A stretch of DNA of 64,000 bases from Bacillus crepusculi (GCF_014764715.1 NZ_JACXXE010000006.1:170610-234609); one strand, 5' to 3'; shown: positions 42,013 through 51,430, numbered from the stretch's first letter. Program-made: numbers and translations. Notes: generated by a model not told the origin, from the sequence alone.

Positions 42013-42037
42013 TTACAGAAGACTGCGAGGGGATGTT

Positions 42038-42859
42038 ATGAGTAATCGCGTAATTTTTGTTGTATCAGATTCAGTAGGAGAAACGGCAGAGCTCGTGGTC
42101 AAAGCGGCACTTAGCCAATTTGATGGCGGTTCATCAGACCATTCAAATATTAGAAGAATCCCATATGTGGAGGATATCGGTACGATTAAAGAAGTCATTT
42201 CGCTGGCAAAAGCAGATAACGGGATTGTCTGCTTTACGCTTGTTGTGCCAGAAATGCGTCAATTCTTAATCGAAGAGGCAGAAGCAAACGGAGTCGTTTA
42301 CTATGACATCATCGGTCCACTGATTGATAAAATGGAGACCGCATATGGAAATGAAGCGAAACATGAGCCGGGTCGTGTGCGTCAATTAGATGAGGACTAT
42401 TTTAAAAAGGTAGAAGCCATTGAGTTCGCTGTAAAGTATGACGATGGCAGAGACCCAAGAGGCATTCTAAAGGCTGATATTGTGCTCATTGGTGTATCAC
42501 GCACGTCGAAGACACCGCTCTCTCAATATTTGGCGCATAAGCGGCTGAAGGTAGCGAACGTTCCGATCGTTCCTGAAGTAGATCCGCCAGAGGAATTATT
42601 TTCAGTTGATCCAAAGAAATGCATTGGATTGAAAATTAGTCCAGACAAACTCAATCATATACGTAAAGAACGCTTAAAATCTCTAGGTTTAAATGATCGC
42701 GCCATTTATGCGAACATCGAGCGGATTAAAGAGGAACTAGAGTATTTTGAAAAAGTGGTTGACCGAATTAACTGTCAAGTTGTCGATGTATCGAATAAAG
42801 CAGTTGAGGAAACGGCAAATGTCATTCATCAAATGTTGACCAAAAGAGGTTCCGAATAA
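42038..42859 (+). CDS. yqfL: YqfL, PPDK/PEP synthase regulatory kinase-phosphorylase (DUF299)
   Basis: 273 residues of the bifunctional ADP-dependent kinase/pyrophosphorylase family that switches pyruvate phosphate dikinase or PEP synthase off and on. The P-loop-like [11 protein letters not shown] is near residue 151, with the N-terminal SDSVGETAE at 10-18. ATG 42038 after CGAGGGG. In B. subtilis it modulates CcpN activity, which fits its place behind ccpN. Enzyme activity is from the family. Confidence 0.92.
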   Translation: MSNRVIFVVSDSVGETAELVVKAALSQFDGGSSDHSNIRRIPYVEDIGTIKEVISLAKADNGIVCFTLVVPEMRQFLIEEAEANGVVYYDIIGPLIDKMETAYGNEAKHEPGRVRQLDEDYFKKVEAIEFAVKYDDGRDPRGILKADIVLIGVSRTSKTPLSQYLAHKRLKVANVPIVPEVDPPEELFSVDPKKCIGLKISPDKLNHIRKERLKSLGLNDRAIYANIERIKEELEYFEKVVDRINCQVVDVSNKAVEETANVIHQMLTKRGSE

Positions 42860-42887
42860 ACTCAGGATGCTCCTCCTGGGTTTTTCC
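42860..42887 (+). terminator. Terminator of ccpN-yqfL
   Basis: ACTCAGGA and TCCTGGGT (one G-U) form an 8-base stem, followed by TTTTCC, just after the yqfL stop. Confidence 0.75.
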
Positions 42888-43120
42888 TATGGTGGGAAAC
42901 GGGTAAACAAAAACAATAGCATATTTGCTGCATTTGTATTATAATAAAAAATTGTGATAAAATGATTGATTTTAGGTTTAAGTTAAGTCAAGAACGAATA
43001 AACTAATATTGGCAGAAGTCAAGTGATTCTGAACATAACTTTTCGACAAAATGAGTTTTACTGTTGATGGCTTTATGGGGGAAAAGTATGGTCTTTTTGC
43101 TTCTTTAAAGCAGGAATAAG
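42888..43120 (+). promoter_or_regulatory. Upstream region of the yqxD-dnaG-sigA operon
   Basis: AT-rich gap. Candidate promoter TTGTAT (42934-42939) and TAAAAT (42958-42963), 18 apart; a separate TATAAT at 42940-42945 has no good -35. A six-codon frame at 43088-43108 (ATG to TAA) follows a GGGGG-type ribosome site. The long leader (over 150 bases) otherwise shows no structure I recognise. Confidence 0.45.
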
Positions 43121-43621
43121 GTGGAGGGATGGAGAATTAGTCACCTGAATGAACGTAAAAGGAAGAGGGCGATTTATGTCGATGCAGATGCTTGTCCTGT
43201 AAAAGACGAAATCCTTTCTGTCGCATCTCAATTTGAAGTACCTGTGACGTTCATTGCTTCATATGAGCATTTTCAAACCAAACGATCACCACTTGAAGAT
43301 TGGCGGTTTGTTGATACACATAAGGAAGCAGCGGATTTAGTCATTGCGAACTCAGCTGTCGCCCATGATATTGTCGTCACCCAAGATATTGGTCTTGCCT
43401 CCTTACTGCTTCCAAGACGTGTCATTGTTCTCTCTGAAAGAGGACGGATGTACACAAACGAAACAATTGATTTTGATTTGGAACGCAGGCATGTTTCCAG
43501 TAAACAGCGAAGAAAAGGTGTATACGGAAAAGGTCCCAAAAAGCTTTTAGAAGAGGATAAAAAGCGATTTATTGCGCAACTACAAAAAATCCTGTCGAAT
43601 CATGAAGGATTTTTAAATTAA
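43121..43621 (+). CDS. yqxD: YqxD/YaiI family protein (DUF188, PIN-like)
   Basis: Cytosolic protein of about 150-166 residues of the UPF0178/DUF188 family, related to PIN-type nucleases. The family start [15 protein letters not shown] is at residues 18-32 with several conserved aspartates ([12 protein letters not shown] near 86). GTG 43121 with AGGA 6 bases before it is the only standard start with a ribosome site; the strong GGAGGG at 43123 points to non-standard codons further in, so the start is uncertain. First gene of the macromolecular synthesis operon. Confidence 0.87.
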   Translation: MEGWRISHLNERKRKRAIYVDADACPVKDEILSVASQFEVPVTFIASYEHFQTKRSPLEDWRFVDTHKEAADLVIANSAVAHDIVVTQDIGLASLLLPRRVIVLSERGRMYTNETIDFDLERRHVSSKQRRKGVYGKGPKKLLEEDKKRFIAQLQKILSNHEGFLN

Positions 43622-43654
43622 AAGGCGAATAATGTACGACGGAGTGTTATTAGG

Positions 43655-45484
43655 ATGAGCAAACGTATACCAGATGAACTTTTGGAGCAGATTCAAAAAA
43701 ACGCAGACATTGTCGAAGTGATTGGAGAATACGTACAGCTTAGAAAGCAAGGTCGAAATTACTTCGGTCTTTGTCCATTCCATGGTGAAAATACTCCTTC
43801 ATTCTCTGTTTCAGCAGATAAGCAAATCTTCCATTGTTTTGGCTGTGGTGCTGGAGGTAATGTGTTTTCGTTCCTCAGACAAATGGAAGGCTACTCATTT
43901 ATTGAAGCCGTTTCACATGTTGCTGATAAGTACCATATTGATTTGCCTGATCATGTAGCGAATGCTCAGATCAGTTCCTCACAGCAAGAGGATACAGTAA
44001 ATCATAAAATGATTGAGGCACATGAGCTTCTTAAGAAATTTTACCACCATTTGCTGGTAAATACAAAGGAAGGTCAAAACGCACTCGATTATTTACGGTC
44101 CAGAGGCTTTACGGATGAAACAATTGCCAAGTTTGAGATCGGATATGCTCTTGATTCTTGGGATTTCATGACCAAGTTTTTAGAAAAACGAGGGTTTGAT
44201 CCTGTGATGATGGAGAAAGCTGGTCTTTTAATTCAACGTGAAAACGGCACAGGCTTTTTTGACCGCTTTAGGGATCGTGTCATGTTTCCCATTCATGATC
44301 ATCACGGAACGGTCGTTGCTTTTTCTGGAAGGTCACTTGGTCATCAGCAGCCTAAGTATATGAATAGTCCTGAAACGCCACTTTTTCATAAAAGTAAGCT
44401 GCTCTATCACTTTCATGACGCGCGGATGCATATTAGAAAACGCGAACGGGCGGTCCTTTTCGAAGGATTTGCTGATGTCATTTCAGCTGTCACATCGGGT
44501 GTTGGCGAAAGTGTTGCAACAATGGGTACGTCTTTAACAGAAGAGCATGTAAAACTTCTCCGGCGGAACGTAGAAGAGGTTATCCTTTGTTATGACTCTG
44601 ATACGGCTGGATATGAAGCGACCATGAAAGCGTCAGATTTGCTTGGAAAAAGAGGATGTAAAGTTCGCGTTGCCATGATACCAGATGGACTCGATCCAGA
44701 TGATTACATCCGTAAATATGGCGGCGAGAAATTTAGGAATGACATCATAGATGCCAGTGTGACATTCATGACATTTAAGATGAATTTTTTCCGAAGAGGA
44801 AAGAATTTATCAGACGAAGGAGACCGTCTTGCTTATATGAAGCAAGTTCTCCGAGAAATCAGCCGATTAAACGGCTCCTTGGAACAAGAGATTTACATGA
44901 AACAGCTTGCTGGAGAGTTCTCGATCTCACTTGACTCATTAAAGGAACAACTAGAGCTGTTTGAAAAGCAGCAGCGGCAAGAAGCCAAAAGCACGCAAGA
45001 AGAAAGCGGGCTTGAAAAACGGCGTGCACATCTGTCAACACAGGTGAGAAGAAAGCGTCTACGCCCGGCATATGAAAATGCAGAGAGAATGCTACTTGCT
45101 CATATGTTAAAAAGCGATGATGTGATCCGCAAGGTGCTTGACAGAGTAGGGATTGAATTTAATATAGATACGCACAGGGCGCTGGCAACGTACATTTATG
45201 CATTGTATGAAGAAGGCAAAGAACCGACGCCGCAGCACCTGATGAATCGTTTGGAAGATGATATGATGAATCAGCTTCTGACGGATATATTAATGATTCA
45301 AGTTGGAGACGAACTAAGTGAAGCTGAATTAAGTGATTATGTAAAAAAAGTGTTGAATCATCGGAATTTGTCAATGATAAAGGAAAAAGAACGAGCACGT
45401 GCAGAAGCGGAGAGGCAAAAAGATTTCTTCAAAGCGGCAACACTTGCAAAAGAAATTATTCAGTTGAACCGTTCGCTGAAGTAA
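43655..45484 (+). CDS. dnaG: DNA primase
   Basis: Makes RNA primers at the replication fork. 609 residues: CHC2-type zinc finger with Cys40, His43, Cys61 and Cys64; the TOPRIM catalytic core with [11 protein letters not shown] near 268 and [11 protein letters not shown] near 310; and a C-terminal DnaB helicase-binding domain. ATG 43655. Second gene of the dnaG-sigA operon. Confidence 0.97.
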   Translation: MSKRIPDELLEQIQKNADIVEVIGEYVQLRKQGRNYFGLCPFHGENTPSFSVSADKQIFHCFGCGAGGNVFSFLRQMEGYSFIEAVSHVADKYHIDLPDHVANAQISSSQQEDTVNHKMIEAHELLKKFYHHLLVNTKEGQNALDYLRSRGFTDETIAKFEIGYALDSWDFMTKFLEKRGFDPVMMEKAGLLIQRENGTGFFDRFRDRVMFPIHDHHGTVVAFSGRSLGHQQPKYMNSPETPLFHKSKLLYHFHDARMHIRKRERAVLFEGFADVISAVTSGVGESVATMGTSLTEEHVKLLRRNVEEVILCYDSDTAGYEATMKASDLLGKRGCKVRVAMIPDGLDPDDYIRKYGGEKFRNDIIDASVTFMTFKMNFFRRGKNLSDEGDRLAYMKQVLREISRLNGSLEQEIYMKQLAGEFSISLDSLKEQLELFEKQQRQEAKSTQEESGLEKRRAHLSTQVRRKRLRPAYENAERMLLAHMLKSDDVIRKVLDRVGIEFNIDTHRALATYIYALYEEGKEPTPQHLMNRLEDDMMNQLLTDILMIQVGDELSEAELSDYVKKVLNHRNLSMIKEKERARAEAERQKDFFKAATLAKEIIQLNRSLK

Positions 45485-45685
45485 TACGTCTAATATTTAT
45501 GACAAGGCTTACGGCTGGCAATGAATCCTTTAGGGGAGGAGCATAAGACCGCAAGCATCTTGCCTTCATCATTATTTATTTTATTCCTATTTGCTCATCT
45601 GTTTGATAGAGAGAGAAAAGCAGAGCGGAAGCAAATCGCAAGTTACTTTAGAATTCGTTGCAAGCTTTGGAAGGAGGGATCCATA
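45485..45685 (+). other. dnaG-sigA gap of 201 bases
   Basis: The sigA frame is open back to 45521 but this part has AT-rich, non-conserved translation and no ribosome site, so I treat it as non-coding. It may hold an internal promoter for sigA, as known in B. subtilis; I could not pick a convincing pair of boxes. GCAAG-CAT-CTTGC near 45552 is a minor hairpin. Confidence 0.4.
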
Positions 45686-46807
45686 ATGGCTGATAAACAA
45701 GCCCACGAAACCGAAACTGAATTAACCTTTGAACAGGTGAGAGATAAGCTCACTGAAGCGGGTAAAAAACGGGGCGTTTTAACATACGAAGAAATTGCAG
45801 AGCGTATGTCTAGCTTTGAAATTGAATCAGACCAAATGGATGAATACTATGAATACTTAGGCGAACAGGGTGTAGAGCTCATCAGTGAAAATGAAGAGAC
45901 AGAGGACCCAAATGTTCAGCAGCTGGCTAAAGCAGAAGAGGAATTTGACCTGAATGATTTAAGCGTACCACCAGGTGTCAAAATTAATGATCCTGTTCGT
46001 ATGTACTTAAAAGAAATCGGACGCGTCAATTTGTTATCTGCTAAGGAAGAAATTACGTATGCTCAAAAGATCGAAGAAGGCGATGAGGAATCAAAAAGAA
46101 GATTAGCGGAAGCGAACCTTCGTCTCGTTGTCAGTATTGCAAAACGCTACGTCGGTCGTGGTATGCTGTTCCTTGACTTGATTCAAGAAGGAAACATGGG
46201 GCTCATGAAGGCAGTTGAGAAGTTTGATTACCGTAAAGGTTATAAATTCTCAACATATGCAACTTGGTGGATTAGACAGGCGATCACGCGTGCCATTGCC
46301 GATCAGGCAAGAACGATCCGTATCCCAGTTCATATGGTGGAAACCATTAATAAATTGATCCGTGTTCAAAGACAGCTTCTTCAAGACCTAGGCAGAGAAC
46401 CAACGCCAGAGGAAATTGCAGAAGATATGGATCTAACCCCAGAAAAGGTAAGAGAAATTCTTAAAATTGCGCAAGAGCCTGTATCTTTAGAGACACCTAT
46501 TGGTGAAGAAGATGACTCGCATCTTGGTGATTTTATTGAAGACCAAGAGGCGACCTCTCCATCTGACCATGCTGCATACGAATTGTTAAAAGAGCAGCTG
46601 GAAGATGTATTAGACACGCTAACGGACCGTGAAGAAAATGTGCTGAGACTACGTTTCGGACTAGATGACGGAAGAACACGCACGTTAGAAGAGGTTGGAA
46701 AGGTGTTTGGCGTAACAAGAGAGCGTATCCGCCAAATTGAAGCGAAAGCTCTTCGTAAATTAAGACACCCAAGCAGAAGTAAACGTTTAAAAGACTTCTT
46801 AGAATAG
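45686..46807 (+). CDS. sigA: RNA polymerase principal sigma factor SigA
   Basis: Housekeeping sigma factor, 373 residues from ATG 45686 with AAGGAGGG 7 bases upstream. Region 1.1 is at the start; regions 1.2-2 carry [17 protein letters not shown] and the -10 recognition helix [20 protein letters not shown]; region 3 has the VETINKLIR segment; region 4.2 has the -35 helix [20 protein letters not shown]. It lacks the large non-conserved insert of proteobacterial sigma-70. Closed by a terminator. Confidence 0.98.
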   Translation: MADKQAHETETELTFEQVRDKLTEAGKKRGVLTYEEIAERMSSFEIESDQMDEYYEYLGEQGVELISENEETEDPNVQQLAKAEEEFDLNDLSVPPGVKINDPVRMYLKEIGRVNLLSAKEEITYAQKIEEGDEESKRRLAEANLRLVVSIAKRYVGRGMLFLDLIQEGNMGLMKAVEKFDYRKGYKFSTYATWWIRQAITRAIADQARTIRIPVHMVETINKLIRVQRQLLQDLGREPTPEEIAEDMDLTPEKVREILKIAQEPVSLETPIGEEDDSHLGDFIEDQEATSPSDHAAYELLKEQLEDVLDTLTDREENVLRLRFGLDDGRTRTLEEVGKVFGVTRERIRQIEAKALRKLRHPSRSKRLKDFLE

Positions 46808-46814
46808 AAACCGG

Positions 46815-46842
46815 ACGGATCTTGAAAGAGATCCGTTCTTTC
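46815..46842 (+). terminator. Terminator of the dnaG-sigA operon
   Basis: ACGGATCT and AGATCCGT pair around a 6-base loop, followed by TCTTTCTT, 7 bases after the sigA stop. Confidence 0.85.
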
Positions 46843-46852
46843 TTCATCAAAA

Positions 46853-46942
46853 TGAAAACGCTTTTTTCAATCTGATTATATTTTACTGAATAACAAATGA
46901 ATTTGCAACGTTCTTAGAGAAAAGATGTATAAAAAATACATC
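46853..46942 (+). promoter_or_regulatory. cccA: Candidate cre site and dyad upstream of cccA
   Basis: This lies in the 302-base gap between sigA and cccA. TGAAAACGCTTTTTTCA at 46853-46869 resembles a CcpA cre box with one key mismatch. GATGTAT-AAAAA-ATACATC at 46924-46942 is a perfect 7-base inverted repeat. cccA is glucose-repressed in B. subtilis. The cre box is 240 bases from the gene, so its use is uncertain. TTGACC at 47000 has no matching -10; the real promoter was not fixed. Confidence 0.4.
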
Positions 46943-47109
46943 AAAATGTGCTGAAGGCTTCATTTCTCATCTTGATTCATTTTTGTCTAATCTGTGAACT
47001 TGACCAAAGTTTTGTATCATAATTCGTTTACTTTTTGTAAAATTAAAGTAGAATTAGAATTGTTTGCATAGTCTTAAAGGGGTTTTTCACAAAGGGGAGG
47101 ATGAAAGAA

Positions 47110-47469
47110 ATGAAACGGAATCCACTTATACCATTTTTATTGATTGCCATTTTAGGTATTGGACTCACTTTTTTCTTATCAATGAAGGGGCTGAAAGATG
47201 AAGAAAAAATTGCCTCTGGTGGCGAAGAGCAAAAGCAAGAAGAGACAGCAAATGCGACGCCGGAAGAATTGTATAAGCAAAACTGTCTGAGCTGTCATGG
47301 GGAAAACTATGAGGGCGGCGCAGGTCCTGCATTAAAAGGTGTTGGCGACAAGCTTGAAGTCGCAGACATCAAGAAGAAAATTCAAGAAGGCGGAAACGGG
47401 ATGCCAGGCGGGCTGATCCCGAATGAAAAGCTAGATGAAATGGCGGAATGGGTGTCCAAAATTAAATAA
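47110..47469 (+). CDS. cccA: Cytochrome c550, membrane-anchored
   Basis: 119 residues from ATG 47110, 9 bases after GGGGAGG; ATG 47101 abuts the ribosome site. One N-terminal membrane helix at about 5-25 keeps the heme domain on the outer face. The covalent heme site is CLSCH (Cys59, Cys62, His63), and the distal methionine is in GNGMPGG near residue 98. A Gln/Glu-rich linker joins the two parts. It passes electrons in the respiratory chain. Monocistronic. Confidence 0.95.
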   Translation: MKRNPLIPFLLIAILGIGLTFFLSMKGLKDEEKIASGGEEQKQEETANATPEELYKQNCLSCHGENYEGGAGPALKGVGDKLEVADIKKKIQEGGNGMPGGLIPNEKLDEMAEWVSKIK

Positions 47470-47477
47470 TGTTACGC

Positions 47478-47509
47478 AAAAAGCTCTTTTTCATCAGAAG
47501 AGCTTTTTT
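47478..47509 (+). terminator. Terminator of cccA
   Basis: AAAAAGCTCTT and AAGAGCTTTTT with a 9-base loop and extra T, 8 bases after the stop. Confidence 0.88.
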
Positions 47510-47590
47510 CATTTGAAAACGACTTTTAAAAAGTTCATAATTTATATAAGATAGACAAGGGATGAACATTAAAGAAAAGTAGTGATACGT

Positions 47591-48307
47591 ATGAATGAAA
47601 TGAATTTATCGAAACGATTAAAAAGAGTCGCAGACTTTTTACCACATGAGGCTGTCTTCGCTGATATTGGCTCAGATCATGCCTATTTGCCATGCTATGC
47701 GATCCTGCATCAAAAAGCAGTGAAAGCCATTGCTGGTGAAATTACAGATGGACCGCTTCAATCGGCGAAGCAGCAAGTACATAGACTTGAATTAGATGAA
47801 CAGATCTCGGTCAGAAAAGGAAACGGTCTTGAAGTCATTGAACAAGGCGAAGTGAATGCTGTAACGATTGCCGGTATGGGCGGAGCACTTATCGCAAGCA
47901 TTCTAAATGAAGGCAAGCACAAGCTCGCAGGCCATGAGCGGCTCATTCTTCAGCCGAATATCCATGCTCACCATATTCGTTTATGGCTCTATCAAGAGGG
48001 GTATGAATTGATGGATGAAGTCATTTTAGAAGAGGATGGTAAAATATACGAAATCATCATCGCAGAAAAAGGCGACAAAGATAAGGCCTATGAAGGGATG
48101 TCAATTGAAACAGGCATGCTCGTTGGTCCGTTTCTTGCCAAAGAGCAAAATGACGTCTTCCGGCGCAAGTGGCTGCAAGAGCTTCAGCATATGGAAAACA
48201 TAAAAGATCAAATTCAAAAGGCAGCGCGTGCAGAAGAGAACAAAGAGCGCCTGCAAGAGCTGAATGCGAAAATAAAGATTCTAAAGGAGGTTTTGACTGT
48301 TGGCTAA
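47591..48307 (+). CDS. trmK: TrmK, tRNA adenine-N1 (A22) methyltransferase
   Basis: Class I SAM methyltransferase forming m1A22 in tRNA, a Gram-positive enzyme. 238 residues from ATG 47591 (MNEMNLSKRLKRVADFL), the known length; GTG 47582 would add three residues. SAM loop ADIGSDHAYLP at about 25-35, catalytic-type TIAGMGGALIA near 96, and ILQPNIHAHHIRLWL near 122; a C-terminal coiled coil follows. The ribosome site is weak. Its end overlaps yqfO by 8 bases. Confidence 0.94.
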   Translation: MNEMNLSKRLKRVADFLPHEAVFADIGSDHAYLPCYAILHQKAVKAIAGEITDGPLQSAKQQVHRLELDEQISVRKGNGLEVIEQGEVNAVTIAGMGGALIASILNEGKHKLAGHERLILQPNIHAHHIRLWLYQEGYELMDEVILEEDGKIYEIIIAEKGDKDKAYEGMSIETGMLVGPFLAKEQNDVFRRKWLQELQHMENIKDQIQKAARAEENKERLQELNAKIKILKEVLTVG

Positions 48308-49421
48308 AACAGTAAACGGGCATGAAATTATTCAATTGTTCGAACAATTTTCTCCAAAGGCTTATGCCATGGAAGGTGATAAAATCGGTCTCCAAATTGG
48401 GACATTAAATAAAAAAGTAACCAATGTCATGATCACTTTGGATGTATTAGAAAATGTGGTAGATGAGGCGATTGAGCGGAAGGTAGATCTCATCATTGCA
48501 CACCATCCGCCGATTTTCCGTCCATTAAAACATGTAGCGACAGATCAGCCGGCTGGTCGGATCATTGAGAAATGTATCAAACATGATATTGCGGTATATG
48601 TTGCCCATACGAATCTAGATGTAGCGGATGGAGGAGTCAATGACTTGCTTGCTGAAGCTTTAGAGCTCGAAAAAACCAATGTGTTAGTGCCGACATATGA
48701 AGATCAAATCAAGCAGCTTGCCTTGTATGTTCCAGAGGAATTTGAAGAGGCCATTAGAACAGCTTTAGGAAATGCGGGAGCTGGTCATATTGGCAACTAC
48801 AGCCATTGTGCATTTTCAAATGAAGGGACAGGCAGCTTCCTTCCATCAGAAGAAGCTGATCCATTTATTGGTGAGGCGGGTAAGCTGGAATTTGTGAAAG
48901 AAGTGCGGATTGAAACCATTTTTCCAGCAAGTATTGAAAAACAAGTGATTCGTGAAATGATCAAAGCACATCCTTATGAAGAGGTGGCTTACAGTGTACA
49001 TACGACGGATCTTCCTCCTGTTCAAAAAGGCCTCGGCCGCATTGGAGAGCTAAGGGAGCCTATGACACTTTTAGAGTTTACACAATTTGTGAAAACAAAG
49101 CTAGATGTGAATGGTGCTCGTTTTGTAGGAGATCAGGAAGCGGTTGTGAAAAAGGTGGCTGTGCTTGGCGGAGACGGAAATAAATACATCCATCAAGCAA
49201 AAAGAATGGGTGCTGATGTGTATGTGACAGGAGACCTTTATTTCCATGTCGCCCACGATGCAATGATGCTCGGACTGAACGTAGTGGACCCAGGTCATTA
49301 CGCAGAAAAGATTATGAAAGAGGGCGTCAGAGCGAAGCTTCAATCGCTGTGTACGGATCAAAAGTATGATGTACAGCTCTTTGTATCAGAATCAAACACA
49401 AACCCATTTCAGTTTATATAA
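48300..49421 (+). CDS. yqfO: YqfO, Nif3-like dinuclear metal protein (DUF34)
   Basis: 373-residue NIF3/DUF34 protein. The metal-binding region IIAHHPPIFRPLK is near 60-72 and a second HTNLDVADGGVND near 98. The two NIF3 halves are separated by a PII/CutA-like inserted domain (about 130-235), a form found in Firmicutes. TTG 48300 with AAGGAGG upstream. It is coupled with trmK. Roles suggested for the family include GTP cyclohydrolase-like or metal-handling functions; none is proven here. Confidence 0.92.
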   Translation: MAKTVNGHEIIQLFEQFSPKAYAMEGDKIGLQIGTLNKKVTNVMITLDVLENVVDEAIERKVDLIIAHHPPIFRPLKHVATDQPAGRIIEKCIKHDIAVYVAHTNLDVADGGVNDLLAEALELEKTNVLVPTYEDQIKQLALYVPEEFEEAIRTALGNAGAGHIGNYSHCAFSNEGTGSFLPSEEADPFIGEAGKLEFVKEVRIETIFPASIEKQVIREMIKAHPYEEVAYSVHTTDLPPVQKGLGRIGELREPMTLLEFTQFVKTKLDVNGARFVGDQEAVVKKVAVLGGDGNKYIHQAKRMGADVYVTGDLYFHVAHDAMMLGLNVVDPGHYAEKIMKEGVRAKLQSLCTDQKYDVQLFVSESNTNPFQFI

Positions 49422-49424
49422 ACA

Positions 49425-49465
49425 ACAAACGTCAGAGCACAGCGCTCTGACGTTTGTTTATTTTT
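49425..49465. terminator. Bidirectional terminator between yqfO and ispH
   Basis: ACAAACGTCAGAGC and GCTCTGACGTTTGT form a perfect 14-base stem with a 4-base loop. T-rich tails occur on both strands; the ispH stop codon is next to it. Confidence 0.9.
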
Positions 49466-50402
49466 TCGTTTTTACGCGAGGTAATATTTTAGAAAGAGGA
49501 ACAGCGTGTTCAACCTTCCAAGTCGACTCATCATCTGGTTCATAGTTTTCTAGGAAGCGAATGACTTCTTTTGTAATAGGTGTCGGCGTGGAAGCACCTG
49601 CGGTAACGGCAACGGTTTTTACGCCTTGCAGCCACTCCAGCTTGAGCTCACTTAGGTCACCAATACGGTAAGCCTGCGTTCCGGCAATCTCCATTGAGAC
49701 TTGCGCGAGACGGTTAGAGTTATTACTTTTCGGATCGCCGACCACAATGGTGAGATCGGCTTGGCCAGCTTGCTGTGAAACTGCCTCCTGACGTACCTGT
49801 GTCGCAAGGCAAATTTCTTGATGGTATTCGACGTGAGGGTATTTCTCCTTAATGAGCTCCATCAAATCATAGACATCCCACTGTGACATCGTCGTCTGAT
49901 TGGTAATGAGCAGTTTATCAGACGTTAAATCCAGCGCCTCAATGTCAGCTTCTGTTTCGACAAGGTGCACCTTGTCTGGTGCGACTCCGACTGCTCCTTC
50001 TGGCTCAGGATGACCTTTTTTCCCGATATAAATAATGTCATAGCCATCGGCTGTTTTTTCTGAAATGAGTTCATGTGTTTTTGTTACATCTGGACAGGTT
50101 GCATCAATGGCGACAAGGCCTTTTTCTTCAGCAATTTGGCGAACCTCGGGAGAAACGCCATGAGCGGTGAAAATCACTGTTCCGCTTTCAACCTGCTTTA
50201 AGATGTCCAAGCGGTTGGGTCCGTCTAGTGTGTAGATCCCATCTTCTTCAAAGGCATCTGTTACATGTTTGTTGTGCACAATCATACCTAATATATAAAT
50301 TGGGCGTGGCAAGTTTTTATCCAGTGCGGCATTTTTAGCAATGACCATTGCATCCACAACGCCATAGCAATAGCCACGCGGCGATATTTTAATCACATTC
50401 AT
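49458..50402 (-). CDS. ispH: IspH, 4-hydroxy-3-methylbut-2-enyl diphosphate reductase
   Basis: Last step of the MEP pathway: reduces HMBPP to IPP and DMAPP using a 4Fe-4S cluster. 314 residues; the three cluster cysteines are Cys12 ([12 protein letters not shown]), one in [11 protein letters not shown] near 99 and one in [11 protein letters not shown] near 197. Conserved [12 protein letters not shown] and TAGASTPTP follow. ATG 50402 after AGGAGG. The upstream gene in the pathway, ispG, is also in this window (60.5 kb). Its leader is unusual: see the promoter, hairpin and short frame at 50399-50520. Confidence 0.96.
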   Translation of the reverse strand: MNVIKISPRGYCYGVVDAMVIAKNAALDKNLPRPIYILGMIVHNKHVTDAFEEDGIYTLDGPNRLDILKQVESGTVIFTAHGVSPEVRQIAEEKGLVAIDATCPDVTKTHELISEKTADGYDIIYIGKKGHPEPEGAVGVAPDKVHLVETEADIEALDLTSDKLLITNQTTMSQWDVYDLMELIKEKYPHVEYHQEICLATQVRQEAVSQQAGQADLTIVVGDPKSNNSNRLAQVSMEIAGTQAYRIGDLSELKLEWLQGVKTVAVTAGASTPTPITKEVIRFLENYEPDDESTWKVEHAVPLSKILPRVKTKK

Positions 50403-50479
50403 TTATTCGTCCTCCTGTAGGGAAGTGCTGCTAGAGAAGAACAATATAAAAAGCCGCATATAAAACGGCTTTTTATCAT
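50399..50479 (-). CDS. Possible 26-codon leader frame of ispH
   Basis: An open frame of 26 codons plus stop runs from ATG 50479 and ends at TGA overlapping the ispH ATG (ATGA). It reads [20 protein letters not shown] and six further residues. Its start lies only about 6 bases after the predicted transcript start and has no proper ribosome site, so translation would have to be nearly leaderless. It could be chance. The terminator-like hairpin lies inside it. Confidence 0.25.
   Translation of the reverse strand: MIKSRFICGFLYCSSLAALPYRRTNK
50446..50476 (-). terminator. Terminator-like hairpin between yqfQ and ispH
   Basis: ATAAAAAGCCG and CGGCTTTTTAT form a perfect 11-base stem around a 9-base loop, and the arm itself gives the U run. 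It would end yqfQ transcripts, but it is also downstream of a good promoter and upstream of ispH, so it lies in the ispH leader. Confidence 0.75.
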
Positions 50480-50491
50480 TCTCTTGCTTCC

Positions 50492-50520
50492 ATTATAGCC
50501 AAAGTAAGCGCATATATCAA
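50492..50520 (-). promoter_or_regulatory. ispH: Sigma-A promoter upstream of ispH
   Basis: On the minus strand TTGATA, 17 bases, TATAAT. The transcript would begin near 50485, about 83 bases before the ispH start. Confidence 0.75.
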
Positions 50521-50561
50521 AGATTGTTATACGCGGTAGCCGCTTCGCCTTTCAAAGGTCA

Positions 50562-51275
50562 CTAGACATATAGTTTTGGAACAGAACTGCCAGATCTTTT
50601 TTTCGGCTTAGCTTCAGGAGCAGGGGATGTGTGTGGGGCTGTTTTTTTGACAAGAATGTCCTCTAGTTTTTCATTTTCTTCTATTTCCTCTGCCTTATCA
50701 ATTGGTGCTGCCTCTTCATGCACCGCTTCTGTTTCCCCGCCGAGCTCTTTTGGTTCTTCGTCTGTATCGTTTGCATTTGTTTCATCATCATCTGCACTGC
50801 CAAGCTGGCTGTAGAGCTTAATCATCGCCGGCAGATTTCTCACTAAAGGGCCGTATTGCTGAATCATTGGTGTGAATTGCTGCGCCATTCCGAGCACTTT
50901 TTGAACATTTCCTAACATGCTTGAGAGGGTCGCAGGATTTGTGAAGCTCTGGATTCCTTGTAACCCCGCGCCACCTCCAGAAACGCCTGCTCCTCCGGCT
51001 CCAGGAAGAAATTTAGCGAGCATGCCCTTAATTCCGGTGCCGCCTAGTGCACGGCTCTCGCCCCCTGGAATACCGCCCATCCCTCGTAAACCGCCTCCCT
51101 GTACAGACGGGGAGCGAGGCATCAGTTGCTGAAATTGATTCCCCTGCCCTTGGAAAGGCTGTGCGATAGGAGCCTGCTGTCTCCTTTGAAAAATCCCGGG
51201 CTGTCCGCCATTTCCAAGGTGCCGGCGTGAGGGACGATGCGGCTGAAAATCGCCCATAGGCCTTTGCCCTAACAT
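50562..51275 (-). CDS. yqfQ: YqfQ, VrrA-like low-complexity protein
   Basis: 237 residues of the VrrA/YqfQ family. The N-terminal third is rich in Gly, Gln, Arg and Pro (GQRPMGDFQPHRPSRRH, then Gly-rich stretches to about 110). The conserved middle has LGMAQQFTPMIQQYGPLVRNL near 135-155, and the tail is acidic then basic with KPKKRSGSSVPKLYV. No membrane helix or enzyme motif. ATG 51275 after GGGAGG. Spore association has been proposed for the family; I see no direct proof here. Confidence 0.88.
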   Translation of the reverse strand: MLGQRPMGDFQPHRPSRRHLGNGGQPGIFQRRQQAPIAQPFQGQGNQFQQLMPRSPSVQGGGLRGMGGIPGGESRALGGTGIKGMLAKFLPGAGGAGVSGGGAGLQGIQSFTNPATLSSMLGNVQKVLGMAQQFTPMIQQYGPLVRNLPAMIKLYSQLGSADDDETNANDTDEEPKELGGETEAVHEEAAPIDKAEEIEENEKLEDILVKKTAPHTSPAPEAKPKKRSGSSVPKLYV

Positions 51276-51360
51276 ACTTGTACCTCCCTTACTGCATTCT
51301 CTTTCTCTTCATAGGTTATGCAAGGAAGCATCAATTGGTTTCCTGTAAGAAAAGCGGACA

Positions 51361-51389
51361 TGGTTTTTTTATTGAAAATCAGCTATAAT
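51361..51389 (+). promoter_or_regulatory. cshB: Candidate promoter of cshB
   Basis: A perfect TATAAT at 51384-51389 with a weak TGGTTT 17 bases upstream. The transcript would start near 51396, at an ATG that opens a 7-codon frame ending at 51419. Confidence 0.5.
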
Positions 51390-51430
51390 GAGGAGATGAG
51401 CAAAAAGGCATTGCCTTAAGGAGTGAAAAC

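Noticed and set aside
45521..45685. 55-codon upstream extension of sigA
   Set aside because: No ribosome site and no resemblance to sigma region 1.1; AAGGAGGG precedes ATG 45686.
50920..51260. Repetitive GC-rich tract with low-complexity translation
   Set aside because: It encodes the Gly/Gln/Pro-rich part of YqfQ, normal for the VrrA family; no exact tandem repeat array was seen.
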